Shown here: in pieces, positions 22,971 through 30,999 of the stretch
How the letters are laid out: each line of letters begins with the position of its first letter
How positions within the stretch are numbered: position 1 is the first letter of the stretch
DNA from: Chloroflexota bacterium
GTDB lineage: Bacteria > Chloroflexota > Dehalococcoidia > Lucifugimonadales > UBA3495
DNA: 36,764 nt
Assembly (NCBI GenBank): GCA_026710825.1
Contig: JAPOQH010000031.1
Coordinates: 1-36,764 of the forward strand
Direction of reading: 5' to 3'
Notes under the pieces: model-generated
Seen by the model: the letters and a program-made list of their open reading frames with translations, nothing else
Told to the model about the DNA's origin: nothing
Database searches by the model: none
Translations under genes and position numbers: made by a program

Positions 22971-24017
22971 CTACTTGAAGATGGCCAGGCACTTGTTGGA
23001 GTTGAAGACGTAGGTTTCCACGTAGTCCAGGATCTCCGGCTGGTAGTCCAGGGTGTCCATGGCGCCGGCGAGGCACATCCAGTTCAACATCTCCTGCTGG
23101 CCGGCGTCCTCGACCTGGTCGGTGGAAATGCGGCTCCAGGCCTGGTAGTCGCCGGACTTGAGCTCCTCGAAGCGGGCGCGGTCGGACTCGACGTCGGGCC
23201 ACAGCCAGTGGTTCTTTTCCACGAGGAAGGCGTGGGACCAGGACGATGACGCGATGAGCGCGACCCGATACTGCGACTCCTTGAGGGCTTCCGCCGTGGC
23301 CGCGCCAACCTGCATGCACCGCTTGGGCGACGGGCCGGGCGGGTCCGGATCGGGCAGGTACTCGATTGCGCCGCCGCGGTTGCGGATGACGCGGCTGCCG
23401 TAGCAGTTCACCAGCATGGGCACGACGGGGTAGTCGAAGCCCTTGCGGTCATAGTCCAGGTAGAGCAGGGTGTTCAGGACCGCGTGGCCCAGACCCGGTT
23501 GATGCAACGGCTGGTAGGCGTAAGCCATGTCCACGCCACGGTCGATCAGTCCGGAGACCAGCGTGCGGGCGGCGTCCTTGTTGCCCTTGTACTTGAAGGT
23601 GGTTCCCGGCGGCTCGTTCCACACGTTGCGGCGGCCGGCGTGTCCTTCTTCGCCGAAGGGCTTGCACTCGAAATCGTCGTAGGCCAGGACGCAGAAGGGC
23701 GGGATGATGTCCTCGCGGAAGTTCTCGTACTGGTCGTCGCCCCAGATGACCACGAAGTCGGGGTTGAACGCGTCCAGTTCCTCGCGGATGCGGCGGAAGC
23801 CGGCGACGAGGCGGGCGCGGTGTTCCAGCGACGACGCGTAGCCCTCGTCCTCGCCGTACTCGATGCGCATGGGTTCGGGCCAACTGCTGGGGTTCTTCAT
23901 CTCCTCGGGCACGTTCTTGTTGCTGTTCAGGGTGCGCTTGAGGGGGATGTTCTTGTCTTCGTCGGGCCCGATGAGGGGTGGGTAGTGCGTAAGGCCGAGG
24001 CCCAGGATTTCTGCCAT
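22971..24017 (-). CDS. LigB-type class III extradiol dioxygenase, copy 2
   Basis: A 348-residue paralogue of the neighbouring LigB protein. By eye about four residues in five are identical, with the same motifs (GLGLTHYPPL, VVIWGDDQYENFRED, ALIASSSWSHAF). Differences cluster in residues 12-40 (PPLIGPDEDKNIPLKRTLNS against the SPSLIRPDEDGESS part of copy 1) and near the C-terminus (YQPEILDYVETY against YKADIVDWYETY). This suggests a fairly recent tandem duplication with possible change of substrate. The ATG at 24017 is chosen from the AAGGTGA site and from alignment to copy 1; a longer upstream frame has no homologous sequence. Confidence 0.9.
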   Translation of the reverse strand: MAEILGLGLTHYPPLIGPDEDKNIPLKRTLNSNKNVPEEMKNPSSWPEPMRIEYGEDEGYASSLEHRARLVAGFRRIREELDAFNPDFVVIWGDDQYENFREDIIPPFCVLAYDDFECKPFGEEGHAGRRNVWNEPPGTTFKYKGNKDAARTLVSGLIDRGVDMAYAYQPLHQPGLGHAVLNTLLYLDYDRKGFDYPVVPMLVNCYGSRVIRNRGGAIEYLPDPDPPGPSPKRCMQVGAATAEALKESQYRVALIASSSWSHAFLVEKNHWLWPDVESDRARFEELKSGDYQAWSRISTDQVEDAGQQEMLNWMCLAGAMDTLDYQPEILDYVETYVFNSNKCLAIFK

Positions 24018-24226
24018 TTCGTCACCTTCCGGTATGAGTATGGGGCAGGTTGTGCGTGATGGCGTCATTTTGCGTTGGGGATGTGGTGGTGTCAACCGGG
24101 GCGGTTTCGGTCGCCTGCCGCGTTCACCCAAGGGCGTTTGACGTCCCGGAAGGGTTATGGCATTTTGGACTCGGGCATCGTCCACCATATGACGTGTATG
24201 CACCAAACTATCGTTGCAATATTCCA

Positions 24227-24937
24227 ATGACCACTCCCTCAGTAAAAAACCATTCAATGTTGATCAACCGCGTTTCCAACGGGGTGTATTGGCTTGACAA
24301 CGTGCGCTGGCTGACGGGCGTGCCTACTGCCAGATCGCGCCGCTTTGTCCAAGTGTATAAAGGACAACAAGGACTCTGGGGCGGTGGTGACCAAAAAGTC
24401 GGTCGTTTCTACTACGCTACTTTCCGAGATCTTTTAGAACTGCGCGTCGTCCACGCTTTCAGGCTCGTTGGGGTAACTTGGCAGAAAATTCGCAAGACTG
24501 CACAATACGGCACCGAGCGGTTCGGCACTGACTACCCGTTCTCCGACAGGCGATTCCAAACCGACGGCGCAGAAATATTTGACCGCGCTGATGATCAATT
24601 GGAAAAAGTATCCGGCGCCGGTCAACTGGCCTTTGCAGAAATCATCGGTCCTGGCCTGTTCGAACCGGTCGAGTATGTGAATGACACTCCCGTACGATGG
24701 TATCCAGCGCAAGAATGGGGATTGGATACCGTTGGGAGGGCTGTGTTGGTTGACCCAAAACTTTCATTCGGAGCGCCTGTCGTGCAAGAGCACTATATCC
24801 CCACTGAAACGCTTCACCTCAATTTCCTGGCTGAGGGGTTGGACGCTCATTTGGTCGCTCGCAGCTACGAAGTCTCAGAAGAAACTGTGTGGCATGCCGT
24901 GCGTTTCGAAGAAGAGCTTGCCCGTCGGGCGAAATAA
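24227..24937 (+). CDS. VapB45-like antitoxin with DUF433
   Basis: A 236-residue (start uncertain) DNA-binding antitoxin. The N-terminal half resembles a MerR-like winged helix (GVYWLDNVRWLTGVPTAR, then ATFRDLLELRVVHAFRLVGV), and the C-terminal half ends in a DUF433 domain (YIPTETLHLNFLAEGLDAHL, then ARSYEVSEETVWHAVRFEEE). This layout matches VapB45 (Rv2018) of Mycobacterium tuberculosis. The toxin gene begins nine bases after its stop codon. Possible starts are 24050, 24227 and 24257; none has a strong ribosome site, and 24227 is a compromise. The first 59 codons from 24050 show no family similarity. Base composition is lower in GC than most neighbours. Confidence 0.8.
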   Translation: MTTPSVKNHSMLINRVSNGVYWLDNVRWLTGVPTARSRRFVQVYKGQQGLWGGGDQKVGRFYYATFRDLLELRVVHAFRLVGVTWQKIRKTAQYGTERFGTDYPFSDRRFQTDGAEIFDRADDQLEKVSGAGQLAFAEIIGPGLFEPVEYVNDTPVRWYPAQEWGLDTVGRAVLVDPKLSFGAPVVQEHYIPTETLHLNFLAEGLDAHLVARSYEVSEETVWHAVRFEEELARRAK

Positions 24938-24946
24938 CATAGGCGC

Positions 24947-25339
24947 GTGAACTATCTCCTCGACGAAAACATACCCCCACAATTGATAAGGGCCGTCTCG
25001 GTCCTGCACATGCGTGATCACCCTGCTGATGACGTGGTGTCCATCAGGGACATTCGGGCGCAAGGTGCCGCGGACACGGTGTGGATACACTCGCTGACCC
25101 AAACCGCGAACGCGTGGACGGTTGTTGGTCGCGATTTGATGAGACAGGAAAGGGCACTGATACGGACCACCAGCCTCACTTGGTTTATTTTGAACCGTGG
25201 TTGGGGCAATTTGACGTTCTGGGATTTGTCGTGGAAGTTGGTGAAAGCTTGGCCCGACATCGTTTCCAGAGGAGCCAGGTCTCCGGGGCTCATATTCAGG
25301 ATTTCTGTGAACGGAAAGATCGAACAAGGCGCTGAATGA
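24947..25339 (+). CDS. VapC45-like PIN-fold toxin
   Basis: A 130-residue PIN-like RNase toxin. The start motif NYLLDENIPPQLIRA carries the first acidic active-site residue (D6), and ADDVVSIRDIRAQGAADTVW and VVGRDLMRQE carry further conserved acidic residues, in the manner of VapC45/DUF5615-type toxins. The start codon is GTG, nine bases after the antitoxin stop codon. It probably cleaves RNA when freed from the antitoxin. The pair sits at the end of the LigB cluster on the opposite strand, a usual location for mobile stabilisation modules. Confidence 0.8.
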   Translation: MNYLLDENIPPQLIRAVSVLHMRDHPADDVVSIRDIRAQGAADTVWIHSLTQTANAWTVVGRDLMRQERALIRTTSLTWFILNRGWGNLTFWDLSWKLVKAWPDIVSRGARSPGLIFRISVNGKIEQGAE

Positions 25340-25579
25340 TCCGGATCATGGTTGGCAGGATGTGTCCGCCGAATCCGAGGCTGGAGCCAACGTTATTTTT
25401 TTCTGATCCTCTATCCGATCTGAGCGTCAGGGCTACACTAAATCCCCGATCCCTTCCCTACACGACATAGCCGATCGAGCGGTCGCCTCTCATACCCCTC
25501 CAATGTTTTGTGGTATGATTTTCGTTGCGCCGGTGCTTTGCCGGCGCGCACATTGTTAGCAATCTCAGGAGGCCCGGCC
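25340..25579 (+). promoter_or_regulatory. Intergenic region before the RraA-like gene
   Basis: A 240-base gap. TATGAT at 25513-25518 is a possible -10 box, and AGGAGG at 25567-25572 sits seven bases before a TTG start. No repeat of either family is present. Confidence 0.4.
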
Positions 25580-26266
25580 TTGTATCAGACCGTCAGCGAC
25601 GCCACCCTGCAAGCCCTTGCCAAGATCGATTCTCCCAGCATCTGCAACGCCATTGAGGGGTTCAATTTCCGGCCCAAGAATTCCGGTTTCATGCTGCCGG
25701 AGATCAAGACGGTGTTCCAAGATTTCCCGCCCCTGGTCGGCTATGCCGTTACCGGCGTGATATCCGCCAACCGCCCCGAGGGGCGCAGCGTTTCCCGGGA
25801 GGACTGGTGGGACCTGATCGTCTCGGTGCCGGAGCCGCGCTTCATCGTGTTGCACGACATCGACAACCCGCCGCTGGGCGCGTATTGGGGTGAGGTTCAG
25901 TCCAACATCCACAAGGCGCTGGGAGCCGTGGCGGTGGCCACCGACGGCACCGTGCGCGATCTGGACGAGGTGCGCGAGCTGGGGTTCCAGTTCTTTGCCA
26001 AGGAAGTATCCGTTTCCCACGCCTACGTACACATGGTGGACATGGGGATTCCCATCGACGTGGGCGGATTGACCGTATCCACCGGCGACCTGCTCCATGG
26101 CGACAAGCACGGCGTGACGAACATTCCCTTTGAGCTGGCAAATCAGATTCCTGACATGGTGGCGACCATCGCCGACTACGAGGAAAAGACGATCAGCCTG
26201 TGCCAGTCGCCCGACTTCTCTCTCGAAGCGCTCAAGGAAGTCGCCAAGATCACCCGCCCCTACTGA
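25580..26266 (+). CDS. RraA family protein
   Basis: A 228-residue protein of the RraA/HMG aldolase family. Family motifs are SPSICNAIEGF near the start, GTVRDLDEVRELGFQFFAKE (R and D of the active site) and GDLLHGDKHGVTNIP (usually GDxVxxDxxGVxxIP). True RraA inhibits RNase E; most relatives are divalent-metal aldolases/decarboxylases acting on 4-hydroxy-4-methyl-2-oxoglutarate or oxaloacetate, which ends several protocatechuate 4,5-cleavage pathways. With LigB enzymes in the window, the aldolase role is attractive but inferred. The TTG start is chosen because a perfect AGGAGG lies before it; a frame from 25508 has no such site. The PPIase gene follows after 17 bases, with the enoyl-CoA hydratase gene behind it. 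Confidence 0.85.
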   Translation: MYQTVSDATLQALAKIDSPSICNAIEGFNFRPKNSGFMLPEIKTVFQDFPPLVGYAVTGVISANRPEGRSVSREDWWDLIVSVPEPRFIVLHDIDNPPLGAYWGEVQSNIHKALGAVAVATDGTVRDLDEVRELGFQFFAKEVSVSHAYVHMVDMGIPIDVGGLTVSTGDLLHGDKHGVTNIPFELANQIPDMVATIADYEEKTISLCQSPDFSLEALKEVAKITRPY

Positions 26267-26283
26267 AGGCCGAGTCGCATAAC

Positions 26284-27027
26284 ATGACCGCACGCAGAAT
26301 ACTTGCCGTTTGCATCGCATCAAGCCTGGCCGCGCTGATGGTGGCCGGATGCGGGTTCATTCCCAACCTGACGGCTGAGGAACCCGCTGCGCCCACCACC
26401 GCTGCGCCGGTGGCCGCGACGCAAGCGCCACAGCCGCCGCCGACAGATTCCGGCGGCCCCGCGGCTGATCCGTCTCCTCCCACGCCCGACGTTTCGATGA
26501 TGGGCGGCCTTTCCGTCAAGCAGTGGTCGGCGCCGCCGGCCATGACGATTGACCCGTCCGCGGCGTACACCGCCGTGCTCAATACCTCGGCGGGCGCCAT
26601 CACGGTCGAACTTTTGCCCGGGGAAGCGCCCAACACCGTCAACAATTTTGTATTCCTCGCGCGGGAAGGTTTCTACGACGACGTGATCTTCCACCGGACC
26701 ATCGAAGGGTTCATGATCCAGGGCGGCGACCCCACGGGCTCCGGCGGGGGCGGCCCTGGCTACAGGTTCGCCGATGAACCGGTGCAACGGCCGTACTCGC
26801 GCGGCGTGTTGGCGATGGCCAACGCGGGGCCGAACACCAACGGCAGCCAGTTCTTCATCATGCACGCCGATTACCCGTTGCCGCCCAACTACACCATCTT
26901 CGGACAGGCGGTGGCCGGGTTGGAGACCATCGACGCGATCGCCACGGCGCCGACTCAGCCCGGCGGCGAGGGCTCGACGCCGATCACCCCCGTGGCCATA
27001 CAGTCGGTGGAGATTATCGGCCCGTAG
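26284..27027 (+). CDS. Cyclophilin-type peptidylprolyl isomerase lipoprotein
   Basis: A 247-residue secreted prolyl isomerase. The N-terminus has a signal peptide with a lipobox (LMVAGC, C23), so the protein is probably anchored outside the membrane. A proline/alanine-rich linker (about 30-75) follows, then a cyclophilin domain from about 90: VIFHRTIEGFMIQGGDP and RGVLAMANAGPNTNGSQFFI contain the catalytic arginine and the family's Q and F residues. It would help fold secreted proteins. The start is the ATG at 26284 with no strong ribosome site. It lies 17 bases after the RraA-like gene and 18 bases before the enoyl-CoA hydratase. Confidence 0.95.
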   Translation: MTARRILAVCIASSLAALMVAGCGFIPNLTAEEPAAPTTAAPVAATQAPQPPPTDSGGPAADPSPPTPDVSMMGGLSVKQWSAPPAMTIDPSAAYTAVLNTSAGAITVELLPGEAPNTVNNFVFLAREGFYDDVIFHRTIEGFMIQGGDPTGSGGGGPGYRFADEPVQRPYSRGVLAMANAGPNTNGSQFFIMHADYPLPPNYTIFGQAVAGLETIDAIATAPTQPGGEGSTPITPVAIQSVEIIGP

Positions 27028-27045
27028 GAACGAGGGCGGAGCATC

Positions 27046-27864
27046 ATGTCGTTTGAAACCCTGCTGTACGACGAGCGGGACGGTATCGGGTATCTGACGC
27101 TCAACCGCCCCGACAAGCTGAACGCCCTCAGTCCGACGCTGATTGCCGAACTCCGGGAGGTCCTGGAGGCCATCGAGGCGGATCCCGATGTTCGCGTGGT
27201 GATCCTCACGGGGGCTGGCCGCGCCTTCTCCGCCGGGTTCGACATTCAATCCGAGGCGAGCGGGCCCTCCGGGGAGCCGCTGTCGGTGGACGGCCGGCGA
27301 TCGCAGCTCAAGCACAATATCGATACCTTCCTGATGGTGTGGAACCTGAGCAAACCGGTTATTGCCGCGGTGAACGGGTACGCGCTGGGGGGCGCGTGCG
27401 AGCTGGTGCAGGTGTGCGACGTCAAGATCGCCTCGGACCGCGCCATGCTGGGCGAGCCCGAAATACGGCTGGGCTACGGCGCGCCGTTCCTGATCACGCC
27501 CTATTCGGTGAACCTGGCGCTGGCGAAGGAGATGATGCTCACGGGCGACATCATTGACGCGCAGGAGGCGGCGCGCATCGGCATGGTGAACCGAGTGGTG
27601 CCCCACGACAACCTGATGGCGGAGTGCGAGCGAGTGGCGCAGAAGATGCGAGGCGTCTCGGCCATCGGCATCAAGACGACCAAGCTCTCGGTGAACCGGG
27701 CGTTGGAATCGGCGGGGTTCCTGTCGGCGCTCAATCACAACCTGGAGTTGATGACGCAGTTCGACACTGCGGACACACCCGAGCACGCCGAGTTTGTGCG
27801 TATCCGTGAAGAGAGCGGACTGCGGGCCGCGCTGGAATGGAGCCGATCGCGGTTCCCTGACTAG
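27046..27864 (+). CDS. Enoyl-CoA hydratase/isomerase family protein
   Basis: A 272-residue crotonase-fold enzyme. ILTGAGRAFSAGFDI forms the oxyanion-hole and CoA-binding region, NGYALGGACELVQVCDVKIA carries the first catalytic glutamate, and LGEPEIRLGYG carries the second. Both glutamates are present, so hydratase activity is likely, though isomerase or ring hydrolase roles remain possible. It takes part in fatty-acid or aromatic-ring beta-oxidation. An ATG at 27046 follows the PPIase by 18 bases, and a strong terminator follows the gene, which marks RraA-PPIase-ECH as one transcriptional unit. Confidence 0.94.
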   Translation: MSFETLLYDERDGIGYLTLNRPDKLNALSPTLIAELREVLEAIEADPDVRVVILTGAGRAFSAGFDIQSEASGPSGEPLSVDGRRSQLKHNIDTFLMVWNLSKPVIAAVNGYALGGACELVQVCDVKIASDRAMLGEPEIRLGYGAPFLITPYSVNLALAKEMMLTGDIIDAQEAARIGMVNRVVPHDNLMAECERVAQKMRGVSAIGIKTTKLSVNRALESAGFLSALNHNLELMTQFDTADTPEHAEFVRIREESGLRAALEWSRSRFPD

Positions 27865-27885
27865 AATCCCGACAGAGAACTGAAT

Positions 27886-27918
27886 GGGGCGGGTTTGTTG
27901 ACCCGCCCCAACTTTTTT
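27886..27918 (+). terminator. Rho-independent terminator
   Basis: ggggcgggt (27886-27894) pairs with acccgcccc (27901-27909) over the loop ttgttg, then aactttttt. It lies between the enoyl-CoA hydratase (plus) and the convergent dehydrogenase gene (minus). Confidence 0.9.
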
Positions 27919-27934
27919 GCCGGTTGCGGTTGCG

Positions 27935-28831
27935 CTAACCGCCGCGCGTCACTTCGACGCCGGCCAGTTGTTCAATGAAGTGCAGGATGGCCGCGTGGTC
28001 GGCGTCCTGCTCGCCATCATTGATGAGAGAGCCGAGCATCTGCTGCACGAGGGCCGTGACGGGCAGCGGGACGTTGAGCTCGCCGGCGGTCTGGAGCACG
28101 TTGCGCAGATCCTTCTGGTGCAGGCGGATGCGGAATCCGGCGCGGAAGTTGCGGTCCAGCATCATGGGGCCCTTGGCTTCCATAACTGCGCTGCCGGCCA
28201 GGCCGCCGCGGATGGCGTTGAACACCCGCTCGGGGTCGACGCCGGCCTTCTGGGCCAGGACCATCGCCTCGCTAAGCGCCTCGATGTTGGCGGCGACGAT
28301 GATCTGGTTGGCGAGCTTGGTGATGTTGCCGGCTCCAACGTCGCCGGTTAGCACCACGTTGCCGCCCACCACGTCGAGTACGGCCTTGGAATCGTTGAAC
28401 ACCGCCTCGTCGCCGCCGACCATGACGGCCAGCGTGCCGGCGATGGCTCCCGGTTCGCCTCCGCTGACGGGAGCGTCCAGGAACTTGACGCCTTTCTCAT
28501 CGCACGCAGCGCCGATCTTCTGGGACATGGATGGTGCGATGCTGCTCATGTCGATGATGACCGAGCCGGGTTCCGCGCCTTCCAGCACGCCGTCGGGTCC
28601 AAGGATGGCTCGCTCAGAGTCGGCCGAGTCGGGGAGCATGGTGATGGTACGGACGTTGCCAGCGGCCGCTGACGCCGGCGAGGACGCGGCGGTCGCGCCT
28701 TCCGTCGCCAGTTCCTCCATCGGCTCGCCGACGATGTCGTACACCGTGAGTTCGTAACCGGCCGCCATGAGGTTTCGGGCCATGGGCTTGCCCATGATTC
28801 CCAGCCCGACGAATCCAATCCGCTCTGCCAT
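27935..28831 (-). CDS. 3-hydroxyisobutyrate dehydrogenase family reductase
   Basis: A 298-residue NAD(P)-dependent beta-hydroxyacid dehydrogenase. The N-terminal GFVGLGIMGKPMARNL is the Rossmann fingerprint; DAPVSGGEPGAIAGTLAVMVGG holds the substrate-binding DAPVSGG motif; GAGNITKLANQ carries the catalytic lysine. Known relatives are 3-hydroxyisobutyrate dehydrogenase and tartronate semialdehyde reductase (GarR). The length is normal. The ATG at 28831 has GGAGG upstream. It stands alone on the minus strand, convergent with the enoyl-CoA hydratase. Confidence 0.94.
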   Translation of the reverse strand: MAERIGFVGLGIMGKPMARNLMAAGYELTVYDIVGEPMEELATEGATAASSPASAAAGNVRTITMLPDSADSERAILGPDGVLEGAEPGSVIIDMSSIAPSMSQKIGAACDEKGVKFLDAPVSGGEPGAIAGTLAVMVGGDEAVFNDSKAVLDVVGGNVVLTGDVGAGNITKLANQIIVAANIEALSEAMVLAQKAGVDPERVFNAIRGGLAGSAVMEAKGPMMLDRNFRAGFRIRLHQKDLRNVLQTAGELNVPLPVTALVQQMLGSLINDGEQDADHAAILHFIEQLAGVEVTRGG

Positions 28832-28903
28832 TGTGTTTCCTCCGTTGCCAGGCGGTAGTCTGTCCGGCTGGCTGTTGCTCTAAAAATTTACCATACCCCA
28901 GGA

Positions 28904-30055
28904 TTAGCGACTACCGAACCGCAGGATCAGGGCGGAGTCGATTGCAGCGGGGGCATCGCCCATTTGCCCGACCACGAGGTCGCCCAGCGTTGCCTGCTCC
29001 GACGAGCGCGGTCCGGAGAGGCCGGTGGTCAGGTCGATCGCGGTATCAGGCGGAACGCCCGAGGCATCCAGCGTGAGCGCGGCGTCTCGCCACGTACCGG
29101 CGTGGTCTGCGCCGAGCACCACCACGTTGCGCCCGGAGGCTGCCAATTTCGGAATGTCGCCGATCTTCTCGACCGAACCACAAACCGCGTCGAGCGGGGA
29201 AAGTCCAGCCTGTTCCAGCGCAAGGCGATAGAATCCCGGCGCGGGGATGAGCGAGACTGTGCTTATGGCGTCGCCAATCTCGGACAGGAACGATGGCGCC
29301 GACTCGGCCGGATCGCCGAGGGTGATTACCATTGACCAGAGACCGGCGCGGATGTCGCGCACAAGCCGGTTGACGAGTTCGGCGCGGTTGTCGTCCCTGA
29401 GCGTCAGTTCCACTGAGCGGATCCAGCGCCGGGCCACCGAGAGGGCGGCGGGAGAGCCGATGACGTAGTCGGCGTTGGCGAGCATTTCGCGCGCCGGCAT
29501 GGGTACCGATGCCGGGTCGCCGGGGCCGAGTCCGGCGACGGTTATCGCCCGCTCCGCAGAACGGAAGGCGTCCACGAACTTGCGAGTCTCCACCACCTGA
29601 CGGGCGTGGTTACCCTCGTGGCCGGAGGTACGTTCGATGAGGTCGAGCAGCGACAGGGACGGGAAGTTGTTCTCGGGGTTGTGGGGCGTGGCCGGCAGGT
29701 CCAGTTGAGCCGAAGACAGGCCGGAGATCAGGGTGCGGAACCGTTGGTAGTTGGCCTCCAGGCGGGCCACGTCGGCGGCGATGCGGTCCTGACGCGCATC
29801 GAAGGGCGGGAGCATTTCCCGCTCGCCGGAGGCGATTTCCTCCAGAGCCTGCACGAAGTTCTCGGTCAGCAGGTGCTGCATGACCTCCCAGACCGACCAG
29901 CGGGAGCCCAGGAACGCCTCCGCTTCGCCCACGCCATTCAGCGCTTCCAGCAGGGCGGCGTGGCCTTCATCCAAGCGGTTCAGCGCCCGATGCTGCCGTT
30001 CGGTGGGAGAGAGGACTTCGTTCTGCACATCGTCGGGTACGCCGTGGGAAACCAT
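28904..30055 (-). CDS. DinB-like domain fused to a tetrapyrrole methylase-like domain
   Basis: A 383-residue two-domain protein. Residues 1-165 look like a DinB-type four-helix bundle: SRWSVWEVMQHLLTEN near 50-65 and the helix RTSGHEGNHARQVVETRKF near 140-160. From about 168 a tetrapyrrole (precorrin/CbiE-like) methylase domain starts with ITVAGLGPGDP (the SAM-binding GxGPGDP), then VITLGDPAES, GFYRLALEQAGL, VVVLGADHAGTW and a final TIM of sequence LSGPRSSEQATLGD. The second domain has the short length of CbiE. No other cobalamin biosynthesis gene is in the window. The start is the ATG at 30055, next to a divergent promoter region. The activity is unclear: the known methylase fusion partners are MazG and CbiT, not DinB. 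Confidence 0.78.
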   Translation of the reverse strand: MVSHGVPDDVQNEVLSPTERQHRALNRLDEGHAALLEALNGVGEAEAFLGSRWSVWEVMQHLLTENFVQALEEIASGEREMLPPFDARQDRIAADVARLEANYQRFRTLISGLSSAQLDLPATPHNPENNFPSLSLLDLIERTSGHEGNHARQVVETRKFVDAFRSAERAITVAGLGPGDPASVPMPAREMLANADYVIGSPAALSVARRWIRSVELTLRDDNRAELVNRLVRDIRAGLWSMVITLGDPAESAPSFLSEIGDAISTVSLIPAPGFYRLALEQAGLSPLDAVCGSVEKIGDIPKLAASGRNVVVLGADHAGTWRDAALTLDASGVPPDTAIDLTTGLSGPRSSEQATLGDLVVGQMGDAPAAIDSALILRFGSR

Positions 30056-30176
30056 TGATACACCTGCCGGAGCCTGTTCTTTTCTTGGGCGGGGACATTA
30101 TTGCATACGGCCATCCCGCGCGGAGGGCGTCCTCCATCGGTTATCATGGTATATGCGGCCGTTGGAAGAAATCACG

Positions 30177-30950
30177 ATGCCAAACGTGCGCCCCGGGCAA
30201 ATCCTGTCCGTACAGAGGGTGCAACGCCAGTTGGACCGGTTTCGGGAGGCCGCTGAGTCAGACGTCCCAACGTCGACCCTGCATGTTCCGGCGCTGAGCG
30301 GGAGTGACGACGCGATGGTCGCGTCGTTAGCCCGGCACCGGGACGGCCCCGCATGGATTGACGCCCTCGAACGGGCCAGCAACCAGATCCTGCGCTCGTC
30401 GACCGGAGCGGTGGCTTTTCGGGTCGAGAACGTCGGATTGGCGATATTGCCGCCGTTCCCGATGGATGCCATCGGCCTGGAGCCGGGGATCCACGACGAA
30501 CCGCTGCGCTCCCTGCTGTCGTCCCGGCTCACGGTGGGCGTGGCGCTGGTGAGGCTGGGCCGTTATGCCATCGCCGTTTACGAGGGGCGCCAACTGACGG
30601 TGTCCAAGACTGACACGCGCTACGTAAAGAGCAAGCACCACGCCGGCGGCACCTCGCAGCAGAGGTTCCGGAGGGTGCGTGAGAACCAGATTCACCGGCT
30701 GTACGTCGAGGCTGCAGGGGTGCTGGAACGACAGTGGAGGCCGTGGCTGAACCGGTTGGATTACGTGGCCCTGGGAGGAGAGGCGGCAACGGTCAACGGG
30801 TTCGTTAAAGAGTGCGACGTGCTGGGTCGTCTGTCGTCCATCACCCTGGAGCGCAGGCTGGACGTGCGGGAACCGAATCGCGCTTCTCTGGACCAGGTGG
30901 GCGGGATGCTGTACCAGTGCCGGGTGTATCCGTTGCAGTGGGATATTTGA
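30177..30950 (+). CDS. VLRF1/Vms1-like eRF1-fold peptidyl-tRNA hydrolase
   Basis: A 257-residue protein with an eRF1-like catalytic region. ALVRLGRYAIAVYEGRQL and VSKTDTRYVKSKHHAGGTSQ (continuing QRF) match the VLRF1 family (Vms1-like release factor, including acVLRF1), in which a GGxxQ segment with a catalytic glutamine releases stalled nascent chains from tRNA. In the cell this would rescue stalled ribosomes or large-subunit-bound peptidyl-tRNA. The start at 30177 has GGAAGA seven bases upstream; the ATG at 30153 lacks a site. The N-terminal 80 residues are less conserved. It is divergent from the DinB-methylase fusion gene. Confidence 0.8.
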   Translation: MPNVRPGQILSVQRVQRQLDRFREAAESDVPTSTLHVPALSGSDDAMVASLARHRDGPAWIDALERASNQILRSSTGAVAFRVENVGLAILPPFPMDAIGLEPGIHDEPLRSLLSSRLTVGVALVRLGRYAIAVYEGRQLTVSKTDTRYVKSKHHAGGTSQQRFRRVRENQIHRLYVEAAGVLERQWRPWLNRLDYVALGGEAATVNGFVKECDVLGRLSSITLERRLDVREPNRASLDQVGGMLYQCRVYPLQWDI

Positions 30951-30999
30951 AACAGTACCATTTGGCCAAAGCAGAACACTATCGCTGGCGGTTTTCACC

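Noticed and set aside
24050..24226. N-terminal extension of the VapB45-like antitoxin from 24050
   Set aside because: These 59 codons show no family similarity and overlap the expected promoter region of LigB copy 2; the true start remains uncertain.
26320..27786. 488-codon open frame on the minus strand opposite the PPIase and enoyl-CoA hydratase genes
   Set aside because: It spans two clearly conserved genes in antisense and shows no domain pattern; high GC content creates such frames.
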